A stretch of DNA of 64,000 nt from contig CAWUVK010000007.1 in the NCBI GenBank assembly GCA_963926055.1, positions 62,001-126,000 of the forward strand, given 5' to 3'. The position numbers and the translations under genes are program-made. Shown one piece after another: positions 1 through 9,430 of the stretch. The notes under the pieces are model-generated. The model searched no databases. It saw nothing but the letters and a program-made list of their open reading frames with translations, and was not told the DNA's origin. The DNA is from CAJXJP01 sp963926055 (GTDB lineage: Bacteria; Patescibacteriota; Gracilibacteria; BD1-5; UBA6164). The number at the start of each line of letters is the position of its first letter. Position 1 is the stretch's first letter.

Positions 1-716
1 CAAATACTTCCCTTTGATTGATCCACAATATCCCGGTTATAGAAATCGAAAACACCTCGTTGAGCAGTTGGGGGAAAATTGGAAAAAGAATATTTGATAT
101 TCTCACTTCATTTTTTGGAATAATTTTGAGTTTACCAGCTATAATTATTATTGCAATTTTAATAAAAATAGAAGATCCAAAATGACCAATATTTTTCAAA
201 AATAGAAGAGTTTGAACAAATAATAAACCATTTGATTTATACAAATTTCGTTATATGAAATGGAAATATTGTGTAAAAGACGCCTATTGAGTTTGAGCAG
301 AAAAAGATGAATGACTCAAATTTGAACAAGAACTCATAAAAAAACAAAGCAGTAGAAAATGACCTCTATATAAAATACAAAATGACCCAAGAAAAACAAA
401 AATTGGGACATTTATAGAAAAATATTCTCTCGATGAAATTCCTCAATTTTTTAATGTTTTCATCTGAGATATGAGTTTGGTTTGACCAAGACCTCATCAA
501 CCAAGAGAAGTAGAAAAATACGATTTAGCAGACAAAAGATTACTGACTATTAAGCCTTGAATCACAGGAATGGCGCAAGTAAATGGTCGTGAAGAAAATG
601 ATTTTAAAACAGAATCTAAACTCGATATTTTTTATATAGAAAACTGGAGTTTTCTCCTAGATTTCAAAATAATTCTCAAAACTTTTTGAGTAATTATCCA
701 AAGAATAAAAAAATAA
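1..716 (+). CDS. Polyprenyl-phosphate sugar transferase, 3' part
   Basis: This is the C-terminal part of a bacterial sugar transferase (PF02397 type), which moves a sugar-1-phosphate from a nucleotide sugar to undecaprenyl phosphate at the inner membrane to start a surface glycan. The reading frame enters at base 3 and the start lies outside the window. A hydrophobic hairpin (RIFDILTSFFGIILSLPAII) precedes the catalytic domain, followed by FRYMK, SLDEIPQFFNV, MSLVGPRP and KPGITGMAQVNGR. Ten or more glycines, including that of VGPRP, are TGA. The TAA stop lies inside the terminator stem. The family is certain; the sugar is unknown. Confidence 0.95.
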
Positions 717-746
717 ATCAAACAAAATGTTTGATTTATTTTTTTA
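705..746. terminator. Bidirectional terminator
   Basis: A 14-bp perfect stem (711-724 with 728-741) with a 3-base loop is flanked by A and T tracts. It ends the sugar transferase on the plus strand and the large anchored protein on the minus strand. The plus-strand stop TAA (714-716) is part of the stem. Confidence 0.85.
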
Positions 747-3368
747 TTGTGAAACTTGAAAAATTTCATTATTTTCTAGCACATTATTTTTTTCATCGTG
801 AAATAAAGTTAGTGAGTCATCTCAGAGTAAAAATATTTTTGTTGCACCGTTTGGTATTTGGCTATCAATTCAAATAAAATCATCATTTACCTGAGTAACT
901 TTTCAAATATTTGTCATATCTCAAACTGCAAAATGTGGAAATCAAACGATTGAAATTTTAGATTTGGTATTTTCATTTTGTATATTTTTTTGATATTCTT
1001 CGTCTTTATTTTCTTTGTTTTCTTGATTTTCTGAAAAATCTTCTTCTCAATATTCTGAAAAATTATAACGAACTATTTTTCTTGGAGAATAATTTCCATT
1101 TATAAATATTTTTTTATATCCAGGTTTTTCTTCAAGAAACGTAGCAAGTTGTAATACTGTTTGATAGTTATTTTTTACGTATGCCACTCGAAATTCATCT
1201 GGCTTAAAATTTTGTGGAAAATCTGCAAGCTGAATAATTTTATCACTCAAATTTCATTCTACATAATTTTGAGAATAACCAATTTTCGTTCAGGCAAAGC
1301 GAATTTGATTTTTTTCATCAGTTTTTTGTTCTCAAATTATATCTTCGATTTGTATTTCTCCAGACAAAATACTTCATTGAATTATTCAAAATAATTTTTG
1401 GTTATATTCCTGACGAACATAATTTCTTTGTATTTTTTTATTTTCAACATCTTGAATATATCAAATACTTCCAAACATCCCTGCAGAAGTAATGATTGAT
1501 TCTGCAACAAAAGGATACGTTTTTTCTCAAATTTCAAATATATTTGGAAGTACAAACATTTCTGAAATATTTCAGTCGATTTCTTCATAATTATTTGGGA
1601 TTTCAAATAATATATTTGGTTTTTTTTGTGAAATATTTACTGTCAGATCTGCTTGTAATTCTAAAAATGGTGCATCAAGTTGAGAAGTTATAACACTATT
1701 TTTTATATTTTTAGTATTTTTTGTAGTATTTTTTTCGAGAATGAAATCAAAAAATCTTTCATCATTTATGGTCGCTCATGCTGCTATTTTTGCAGAGTCT
1801 TTAGAAAAATCTTGTGTTTCTAAAATATATAAAATATCATTTCATGCTACATCTCATTGGATTTTTAATATTTCTATTCTTCATGGTTGAATTGTTCATT
1901 CCATCGTAACATCGATATTATTATGTTTTATAAATCCGCTTATTACTTGGTTGTTGTGAACGATTTTTGCTTGAGAAGTTATTTCCCCTGAAACATTTTT
2001 TTCTTCAAAACTCACTGCAAAATCTCTATTTTTCAATACACTTGAAATATTTATATTTTCTGAACTGAGTGAAAAATTATGATTCAAACGATTGTATTTT
2101 AAAGAAATTTCTCACAAAGATTTTTCTGCCGTTTTTTCTTCGAAAAATAATTCTCCTGAGTGATCATTTCATTTTCATGAAAACACAAATTCACTACGAG
2201 ATGATTTTTTTATTCCATCAAATACATATTGAAATAATGTATAATTTTCAAAAATGATTTCTCCTTGTATTTTAGAAATATTATTATTTGTTTTTATTGT
2301 AATTTTTCCTGAACCATTAACTATATTTCCAGTGATAAAATCATCTGGAGATTTTTGTATATTTATATCAATATTTGAAGAAATTATTTTATTTTTATTT
2401 CCTTGAATATCAACTAAAATATCATTTTGTGAATAATTTATACTCCAATCTTGTAAAATATTTTTTTTGTATTCAGCCTGGATTTTTAAAATATCATCTC
2501 CTGAAATCTCAAAAGTATAATTCCCTGCTGCAATATCTCATTTTTTAGAAATATTCAATCCAGAAGAAACAATAAAATTTAATTGATTAATAGTATTTTC
2601 ACACTGATTTTTTGTAACTGAAAAATTATTTTCTGAAATATTTTGAGAAATTTTTTCTATATCATTACAAATATTTTGAGAAATTTTATATAAATTTTCT
2701 TGAGAATTTTCAGATTTTTGAAATAAATATTCAATCCAATCATCCCTATAAAGTTGTTGTAAGAATAGAGACTTAAATTTATTTATTTCCATATATTTTT
2801 CTGGATTGGCTGTTGATCAAGCAATAAGCATTTGAATAAAAATATTATTTTTATCAAAATTTTCAAAAGTATTTTCAATTGTTTTACTATTATCTACAAA
2901 AATATATTTTCAGGAATCTAAAATATTTTTATATTTTTCGAATGGTTGAGAAATAATATTTTCTAATTTTTTCGCATAAAAATAATTTTTTGTATTTTGT
3001 GAAATTATATCTAGTCATACTATATTTTGTTGCGAATTATTTGTCTCAATACTTATTTCGTCTGCTGAAATTCTTTGTTGAAGTGCTTGATTTTGAGATA
3101 AAATATTTATATTTTTCACATCCATCGATCAAGAAAATATTAATGCATCTGATCTATTGATTTCAAGAGTTCCTTGTATATCAAAGGCAGCTTTTTTTGT
3201 CTCAAATGATGTGTCTAAATTTTGCATTCATAGTTGCATTGTATCAAAAAATGATGTTTCAGGATTGATTTTATTCCCCACAAAATAACTATATCCTCCG
3301 AATCAAACCAAAACAACTGCACTCAGTATTCACATTTTAGCAAATATTCAAATACCAGTATGTTTCAT
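744..3368 (-). CDS. Large membrane-anchored extracytoplasmic protein
   Basis: I do not recognise this 874-residue protein. Residues 1-30 form one transmembrane segment (ILSAVVLVGFGGYSYFV), and the rest is a long, Asn/Ser/Ile-rich chain of short beta-prone stretches such as FDIQGTLEINRS and SGEIQIEDII, as in proteins that act outside the membrane. Around residues 700-800 there is a stretch reminiscent of a pilin C-domain (YQTVLQLATFLEE, then INGNYSPR). A Glu/Asn/Lys-rich linker precedes the tail. Many TGA codons must be read as Gly for the frame to stay open over 2.6 kb. It stands alone between two terminators. A secreted or envelope structural role is inference. Confidence 0.85.
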
Positions 3369-3434
3369 ATTATTTTTTTAAATTTTAATATATTCATTAT
3401 AGTTTTTTTTTTATATATTCAAACCTTTTAAAAT

Positions 3435-3465
3435 TAAAAAAAGCTGATTTTAATCAGCTTTTTTT
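3435..3465 (-). terminator. Terminator of tsaE
   Basis: A 14-bp stem rich in A/T ends with a T run on the minus strand. The TAA stop of the tsaE gene (3450-3452) sits at the loop. Confidence 0.8.
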
Positions 3466-3851
3466 AAAATTTCTATTTCTCTTTGATTTGGGTCATCGGT
3501 TTTTTCTAAACGTATTTCTATATCAGCTTGATAATATTTTTCAATTTTATCTGGCCATTCAATCAAAGCAACTCACTCAAGATTATCTAAAATATCTTCT
3601 CATCCGATAGCAAAAAATTCATCATAATCTCAAATTCTATACAAATCAAAATGATAATTTTCACCATATTTATTATAATATGTATATGTTGGAGAAGTCA
3701 CTTCTTCTGATATTCAAAGAATATTTCATAAAATATGTTTACTCAAAGTGGTTTTTCCTGCTCATAAATCTCATTTTAAAAAAATTATACATGGCTTACT
3801 AATAGGAAAATCTAACTCTCAAATGTTATTTAAAAAATATTTTTTCTTCAT
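3450..3851 (-). CDS. tsaE: tRNA threonylcarbamoyladenosine biosynthesis ATPase TsaE
   Basis: TsaE is the ATPase partner of TsaB and TsaD in making t6A37 of ANN-decoding tRNAs. The 133 residues carry the family Walker A as LKGDLGAGKTT (around residue 30), with two of its glycines written TGA, and near the C-terminus the usual ALIEWPDKIE segment. The length is close to the normal 140-160. The start is the first ATG, preceded by no clear Shine-Dalgarno. It is a single-gene unit divergent from the STAS gene. Family assignment is firm. Confidence 0.92.
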
Positions 3852-3877
3852 TTCAATTCAAAATTATGTTATAAAAT

Positions 3878-3906
3878 TTGCGTATTAAATTTTATTGAGG
3901 TATAAT
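3878..3906 (+). promoter_or_regulatory. Promoter of the STAS gene
   Basis: A TTGCGT -35 box (3878-3883) and a perfect TATAAT -10 box (3901-3906) are 17 bp apart, 38 bp before the STAS start codon. Confidence 0.75.
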
Positions 3907-3943
3907 ACTTGTATACAAATTATTAATCTAATGTCTAAATTTT

Positions 3944-4294
3944 ATGGAAACTTTAATAGAAGTAAACAAAAAAGAACAAAATGATGTATTAGTATTTGAA
4001 TTTTCAGGAGAACTTGATGAAACAAATGCAGACAAAACATTTAAAAATATCTACGAACAAATTGGTGAATTTGATAATAAAAAAATTCTATTTAATTTAG
4101 AAGGATTAAAATACTTAAATTCTAAATCGATTGGTTACATCGCAGATGTATTTTCAAATATCGAAGAATCTGATGGAAAAATGTGTATTTCTCACTGTAG
4201 TGATGGAGTAAAAGATATTTTAGAATTAGTAGGAATTACAACAATTATCGATACAGTTGATACAAATGAAGAAGCTATGGAAAAATTAGCATAA
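3944..4294 (+). CDS. STAS-domain anti-sigma factor antagonist-like protein
   Basis: This 116-residue protein is a stand-alone STAS domain, the fold of SpoIIAA/RsbV that binds an anti-sigma factor kinase and is switched by serine phosphorylation. The segment LKYLNSKSIGYIADV (about 65-80) matches the family site usually written DSSGL, so one of its serines is the likely phosphorylation point. No partner kinase or sigma factor gene is nearby. It has a strong own promoter and terminator and uses no TGA-glycine codon, suggesting good expression. Role in signalling is inferred from the family. Confidence 0.85.
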   Translation: METLIEVNKKEQNDVLVFEFSGELDETNADKTFKNIYEQIGEFDNKKILFNLEGLKYLNSKSIGYIADVFSNIEESDGKMCISHCSDGVKDILELVGITTIIDTVDTNEEAMEKLA

Positions 4295-4336
4295 CAAATA
4301 AATGTTCTCGCCTTAAACCCGTAGTGCATTTGATAG

Positions 4337-4368
4337 AAATCTTATTTTAATAAAATAAGATTTTTTAT
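4337..4368 (+). terminator. Terminator after the STAS gene
   Basis: A 13-bp A/T-rich inverted repeat (AAATCTTATTTTA and its complement) is followed by a T tract. Confidence 0.7.
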
Positions 4369-4420
4369 TTTTTCAATTTTTTGTATACTTTTAATGTCAT
4401 AATTTTCAGGAGAAATAAAA

Positions 4421-4591
4421 ATGGCAGTTGAAGATAATTTCAAAAAACTTCTTGAGTTAGAAAATAATTTTGAAATGAATAAAAAAATCGCTGAAGCTTT
4501 TCAAGACCGACAAATGCAACGCGAAAAACTCTATGCTCAACAAGAACAATATAACGAAAATTTTGATTTTTATCGTGAATATGTGATATAA
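4421..4591 (+). CDS. Small charged helical protein of unknown function
   Basis: This 56-residue ORF (begins MAVEDNFKKL, ends DFYREYVI) has a good Shine-Dalgarno (AGGAGA, 4409-4414) eight bases before ATG, and its stop is followed by a terminator. It is rich in Gln/Glu/Lys and looks entirely alpha-helical. It contains no TGA codon. No family is recognised. The clear ribosome site and terminator support it being a real gene. Confidence 0.7.
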   Translation: MAVEDNFKKLLELENNFEMNKKIAEAFQDRQMQREKLYAQQEQYNENFDFYREYVI

Positions 4592-4602
4592 ATCGAAGTA
4601 TT

Positions 4603-4634
4603 AAAAAAACCAGTTTTATAACTGGTTTTTTATT
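4603..4634. terminator. Bidirectional terminator
   Basis: A 13-bp inverted repeat around AACCAGTT, with A tract before and T tract after, separates the convergent small protein and glycosyltransferase genes. The glycosyltransferase stop (4630-4632) overlaps it. Confidence 0.8.
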
Positions 4635-5730
4635 TTACATGATTTTTTAATTGTTCAGAGAAATTATCTAAAGAAAAGTCTTGTGCTCTTTTTTCACAAT
4701 TTTCTCTTAATTCTAAAGACTTTTGAGCTGTGAGATTTTCAACAGCTTCTTGTAAATCTGAAACTTTTGCTTCATCTGAAATTAAAATTCCTGTTTGTCC
4801 ATGAATAATTGTTTCTTTTAGACCTCACTCATTCACTCAAATAACTGGCTTCCCTGCTGCCATTGATTCAACAGGACTCATTCCAAAATCTTCATCAATT
4901 GGAATATAAATAGTCGCAATACTATTCCCTACATAATCAGTAAATCCTACATTTCCTGGCAATGTTTTAAATTCAATATTTTTCGCATTATCAGCTAATT
5001 CAAATATTTTTTCTCTTTGTGGATCATTTTCTCCGTAAATAACAACGAGTTTTTTTTCTGGCAGATTTTTGAAAGCTTCAATTATTTTATCGACTCTTTT
5101 TGCATCTGATAAACGTGCAAAAGATAAATAATAATTTCATTGTCCTGTAAATCTAAATTCCTCTAAATTTACTGGTGGATATAAAATTTGAGAATCTAAA
5201 TCAAGAAATTTTTTAATTCTATCTTTTGTATTTTGAGAGTTTGTAAGAATAATATCCATTTTTTTTATATCTCTTTCATACATTTTTTTGAAAAAATAAC
5301 TCAAAATTTGAAATGCAGGACGCATATAAAATGGGATCTTAGCAAGATAAATATGCTTTAAATCATATAAATATCTCGGTGGAGTATGACAATAATAGAT
5401 TTTTTTCTGTTTTTCTCCACAATTTCTCACAGCACTGATACTATCTCATGAAAAAATCACTGTATCATATTTTTGTAAAAATTTTGTTTTCGTTAAAAAA
5501 GCCCATTTTAATTTTAAATGCCTAAATCATTTTGCAAAAATTTCACTCGAAACTTCTATCATTTTCCCCGTAAATCCTTCTTTTCTTAAATCAAAGCTTC
5601 ATTTACTAAAAAAACCTGTCGCAATATCCGCTCAAAGGGCTTTTCACATCATCAATATTAATCTTTCTCATCCTCATTTATACAAAAAAGTATCGTGAAG
5701 AATTATCGTTTTTTTATTATTTTTAGTCAT
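4630..5730 (-). CDS. Group 1 (GT4) glycosyltransferase
   Basis: A 366-residue GT-B fold glycosyltransferase that would add a sugar from a nucleotide donor to a surface polysaccharide or lipid. The acceptor-side loop near the N-terminus reads YKGGGERL. The middle has CHTPPRYLYD and ILTNSQNTKDRI. The donor half has YLSFARLSDAKRVDKIIEA, then the E-x7-E region EDFGMSPVESMAAGKPVI. The best match is the mannosyl/glucosyl GT4 group. It may work with the sugar transferase at the window start, but donor and acceptor cannot be told. Several glycines, including that after FTGQ, are TGA. Confidence 0.92.
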
Positions 5731-5770
5731 TTTTTTTATATTTTTAAATATTTTATTTTTTTACTAATCA

Positions 5771-6220
5771 TTATTTTTCTAAATACATTTTCGCAGCTTC
5801 TAAATATCCACTACAGAAATAATCTTCTAAAATTATTTCATCTAGTTTTACCCATAAAAAATCATTATGTTCATGAGAAATTTTTATTTCCTGATTTTCA
5901 CTCAAAAATGCTTCGAAAAAATTATAATATAAATATTCTGGAATATTTTTACTGGTAAATTTTCCCTCAGCTTTATGTCTTGCAATTGCGACTACTTTTT
6001 TCTCAATTTCAATATTTTCCACTCATGCTTCTTCAAATAATTCTCTTTTGAGTATTTCAATATAATCAGTTTCAAATTCATCTTCGTCAATTCTTCCTCC
6101 TGGGAAATCATACATTCCATAAAAACTCGAAGTTTCTGGAGTTTTCAAAATAAAAATTTCTCATTTTGAATTATGTAAGAAACATTTCAGTGAAATATTG
6201 TAAAGTGCTGGTTTAGACAT
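5771..6220 (-). CDS. Nudix hydrolase
   Basis: A 149-residue Nudix protein that hydrolyses a nucleoside diphosphate linked to another group. The Nudix box runs from GGRIDEDE (41-48) to KRELFEEAGV (58-67); the spacer between the first Glu and the RE pair is three residues longer than the usual seven. FPGG before it and FLWVKLDE later are typical. The initiator is the ATG at 6220. The gene is followed by a 40-bp gap and the glycosyltransferase, so they could be co-transcribed. Substrate unknown. Confidence 0.9.
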
Positions 6221-6240
6221 GGTAGTTTAAATTTATTTTT

Positions 6241-6288
6241 AAAATCCCATCCCCCTTCGGGTACTTCCCTTATACTAAGGGAAGAGAA
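6241..6288 (+). repeat. DUF559-element repeat, left copy R1
   Basis: The block reads CCCATCCCCCTTCGGGTA then a palindrome CTTCCCTTATACTAAGGGAAG. An almost identical copy is at 6776-6826 and diverged inverted copies are at 6697-6742 and 6885-6920. GC content is far above its surroundings. Confidence 0.8.
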
Positions 6289-6300
6289 GTTGGATTTTAT

Positions 6301-6672
6301 TTATATATTATTTCTAATTTCGTATAATACTTGAGAGATATTCTCGAATATTTCTTCATTTTTAAAACGAATTACCTTAATTCATTTATTTTTTAATAAT
6401 TTTTCTTTTTCTCTATCTAGCTCTAAAACTTCTATATTTTCATGAATTCATCCATCAAGTTCAATAATTATATTTTTCTCAGCACAGTAGAAATCTGGAA
6501 TTATAAATCTATCTAATCAATTATTTTCAGTATACACATAGATAGGCCTTTGTCTCATGAATTTTGCTCAAAGATTCTTATTTTTTATATGACTCCATAA
6601 TTCTATTTCAGCTTTAGTCATATTTAACCTCAAATTTCGAGCCGCATTTGTTATAATTTCTGGAACTCTCAT
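6301..6672 (-). CDS. DUF559 (Vsr-like fold) endonuclease-related protein
   Basis: A 123-residue DUF559 protein, a family related to the very-short-patch-repair and PDDEXK nucleases. The sequence shows the expected order: an N-terminal helix with LRLNMTKAEIELW, then LDRFIIPDFYC, IIIELDGGIHE (putative active-site Asp and Glu) and a late GIKVIRF strand. Length is normal for the family. The gene sits exactly between inverted repeats R1 and R3, so it may be the coding part of a small mobile or domesticated element. Biochemical activity of DUF559 proteins is largely unproven. Confidence 0.85.
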
Positions 6673-6696
6673 ATAAAAATATTATTCAATATTAGT

Positions 6697-6742
6697 CTTC
6701 CCTTAATCTAAGGGAAGTGGCCGAGGAACGAGGTCGATGGGT
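6697..6742 (-). repeat. DUF559-element repeat, right copy R3 (inverted)
   Basis: The palindrome CTTCCCTTAATCTAAGGGAAG is followed by GTGGCCGAGGAACGAGGTCG and ATGGG, which is a diverged reverse complement of R1. It is followed by TTATTGGTTTTCTTTA (6745-6760). Confidence 0.7.
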
Positions 6743-6775
6743 TGTTATTGGTTTTCTTTATTGAGGAATGTTTTA

Positions 6776-6826
6776 AAAATCCCATCCCCCCTTCGGGTAC
6801 TTCCCTTATACTAAGGGAAGAGAAGA
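6776..6826 (+). repeat. DUF559-element repeat, second left copy R2
   Basis: It matches R1 base for base apart from one extra C in the C-run and the flanks, including the 21-base palindrome and the GAGAAG tail. No gene follows it before the inverted copy R4. Confidence 0.8.
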
Positions 6827-6884
6827 TAAACTTTACTCATACTTTATTTACTTAGATTCCTTTCTCAAAGGTAAGGTTAAGAAT

Positions 6885-6937
6885 ATCCCCTGGGGGAAAG
6901 CTCCCGAAGGGTGATGGATTATTATTGGTTTTCTTTA
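6885..6937 (-). repeat. DUF559-element repeat, second right copy R4 (inverted)
   Basis: CTCCCGAAGGGTGATGG is a diverged reverse complement of the R1/R2 head. It is followed by TTATTGGTTTTCTTTA (6922-6937), the same 16 bases that follow R3. The repeat abuts the stop codon of the EgtD-like gene. Confidence 0.6.
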
Positions 6938-6939
6938 TA

Positions 6940-7899
6940 TTAATATTTTTTCGGAGATAACAACATTTCTATAAATGTATTTTTTTTATTTGTCCTCATG
7001 CTAGCAATTCTTAAATCTAAATCTAAAAACATTTGAGAAAATTGTGATTCGTTTAATTTTTTTGATTGTGCTAATTTAATTCTATCTCATTTTAAAAATG
7101 ATATTTTTTTCATTCATACATTTATATTAATATTTTCTTTTGCTTCAAAATATACTTCTATTGTAGTATGTTTATTATTAAAAATAACCTTCCATTCTCA
7201 TTGTTTTCTATCTACTCAAAAATATTCTAGAGTTGAAAAAGTTAAATCCGCTGTAATATTATTCGTATAGATATCAATAATTTCATTTTTTCTTCTATCA
7301 TCTGAGACATCTACTTTTTCTATTCCAATCACAAGTTTATCTTCAATTCTAAATGCATCTGTAATATTTGTAATAATTCTTTCCATTGAATCAAAGTTTC
7401 AAATTGTACTTCATAATAATCCACCTAGAACTGGTATATTATTATATTGAGCACGTATATCTGATAGCATATTTACTAAATTTGAAGATTCGAAATCAAG
7501 TATAGTAGAATTAAAAGTATAGTTTTTTCATAAATTTCATAAATTTAATTCGCATAATTTTAACATTTCTGGTGATATATCAAATGCATGATAATGTAGA
7601 CTAATACCTAAATCTAAAATTTTCAAAAGTAGTCATTTTGTTGTATCTCATGTTCAAGCTCAAAAATCAAATACTGCAATTTCTTTTGGGTTTCATAATT
7701 CTTGTAAATATATCTCTACATTATTTATTAACAATTCATACTCAGCAAAATTTCAACCGTCTACTGCTCTTAATTTTTCTATTTTAGCCCATGAATTAGC
7801 TCATTTTTCTGTTTTATAAGCATATTTCAAAGGACAAATTCACTTTTCTAAATATAAACTAATAACTGATAATTCTGAATCTGTAAAAACATTTTTCAT
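6940..7899 (-). CDS. EgtD-like SAM-dependent methyltransferase
   Basis: A 319-residue Rossmann methyltransferase resembling the histidine-specific methyltransferase family (EgtD, Methyltransf_33/DUF2260). Motif I is VFDFGAGTGDTT (around 75-86), followed by FDISPEML and the characteristic LLGSTIGNF motif; two of the glycines in these are TGA. True EgtD makes hercynine for ergothioneine, but no EgtB-like gene is nearby, so the substrate may differ. It starts 11 bp after the mutS-like gene and probably shares its transcript. Confidence 0.8.
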
Positions 7900-7909
7900 A
7901 ATTATTTTT

Positions 7910-9295
7910 TTATTTAATATTACTTTTCAATTCACTCAACATATTCAATGCTTCCATCGGAGTCATGTTATTTACATTAATATCTCTTAATTTATTTTCT
8001 ATTTCAGATTCTTTTTCGATAATTTTTTCTACGACTTGAACTTGTGGTTCTGATAAACCTCAGAGGCTCATTTGCGCATTTCACATATGTGATTTTTCGA
8101 GCTCGCGAAGCATATTTCTGGCTTCTGAAATGACACTATTTCAAACTCAAGCAATTCTGGCAACTTCGAGTCAAAAAGATTTCTTGATTCCACCTGGAAT
8201 AATTTTTCTTAAAAATACGAGATTTTCTTCATTTTCTCAAACTGCGACAGAAAAATTTCTTACTCATGATAATTTTTTTGATTCATCAATGAGTTCATGA
8301 TAATGGGTTGCAAAAAGAGTTCTTGCTTTGATATTTTCGTGATTTTCTTTTAAAATTGCCCAAGCTAAACTCATCCCATCATAGGTTGAAGTTCATCTTC
8401 ATACTTCGTCGATTATAACGAATGACTTTTTTGTAGAATTATGGAGAATATTTGCAACTTCTTGCATTTCTACCATAAATGTTGATTGTCCTAAAAATAA
8501 ATTATCACTCGCTCAGACACGAGAAAAAATTCTGTCAGTAAGTGGTATTTGAGCTTCACTTGCTGGAACAAAACTTCACATATGTGCCATCAAAATAATT
8601 AATGCATTTTGACGAAGAAATGTAGATTTCCCTCACATATTTGGTCCTGTGATAATATGTACAAATTGTTTATCTGTGAGTGAAAGATCATTGGAAATAA
8701 AATTTTTCTCAGTTTTTTCGACTACGGGATGTCTTCATCATGAAATTTTTATATCTCAAGAAGCTATCATTTTTGGCTTCACATAATTATTTTCATATGC
8801 TACAAATGCGAGATTTGAAATAAAATCTATTTGTGCTGCAGTTTCACTGGTTTGTTTAATAGTTTCAAATTCATTTAAAATATCTTCTCTGATTTGAGAA
8901 AACAATTCATATTCTAAACTTGCAAGATTTCATTGTGCTTCGAGTAATCCAGATTCAAATTCTTTTAATTCTGGAGTAATAAAACGACTGGCATTTACCA
9001 AAGATTGTCTTTGAATAAAATCTTCTGGTACCTTAGAGGTTTGTGACTTAGGAACTTCTAAAAAATATCATGAAGCTCATGTAAATTTTATTTTCAAAGT
9101 AGTAATTCCCGTTTGTTGTATAAGTTTTGCTTGATATTCAGCGAGCCACTGATTTGATGTTTGGATTTTTTGCCTATACTCGTCAACCTCGCTATTATAT
9201 CAATCTGCAATAATATTTCATCCTGTAATCAGAGCATCTGCATCTGGTTTTATTGCTGAATCTATGAGGTCAATAACTTTTTGAATTTTTTCCAT
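7910..9295 (-). CDS. N-terminally truncated MutS ATPase
   Basis: 461 residues match only the C-terminal half of DNA mismatch-repair MutS (normally about 850): clamp (GNIIADGYNSEVDEYR, LVNASRFITPELKEFE), then the ATPase with GPNMGGKST, the STFMVEMQEVANILHN loop, VIIDEVGRGTSTYDGMSLAW and LFATHYHEL. The mismatch-binding domain I, connector II and most of the lever are missing, so Phe-x-Glu recognition is absent. The ATG at 9295 is the first usable one; residues encoded just upstream (FLYKRNRVRNIGAIKIYF) look like lever-domain sequence, suggesting 5' loss. It may still dimerise and hydrolyse ATP as MutS2-like or regulatory protein; this is inference. Confidence 0.85.
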
Positions 9296-9430
9296 GGAAA
9301 TAACTTTTGAAAAATATATTTTTATGGCTCCAATATTACGGACTCTATTGCGTTTGTAAAGAAAAACTTTGATAATTTGAAAAATATTTATATTCTTTAA
9401 AAAAGAAAAATTATTTATCTGAGAAAATAT

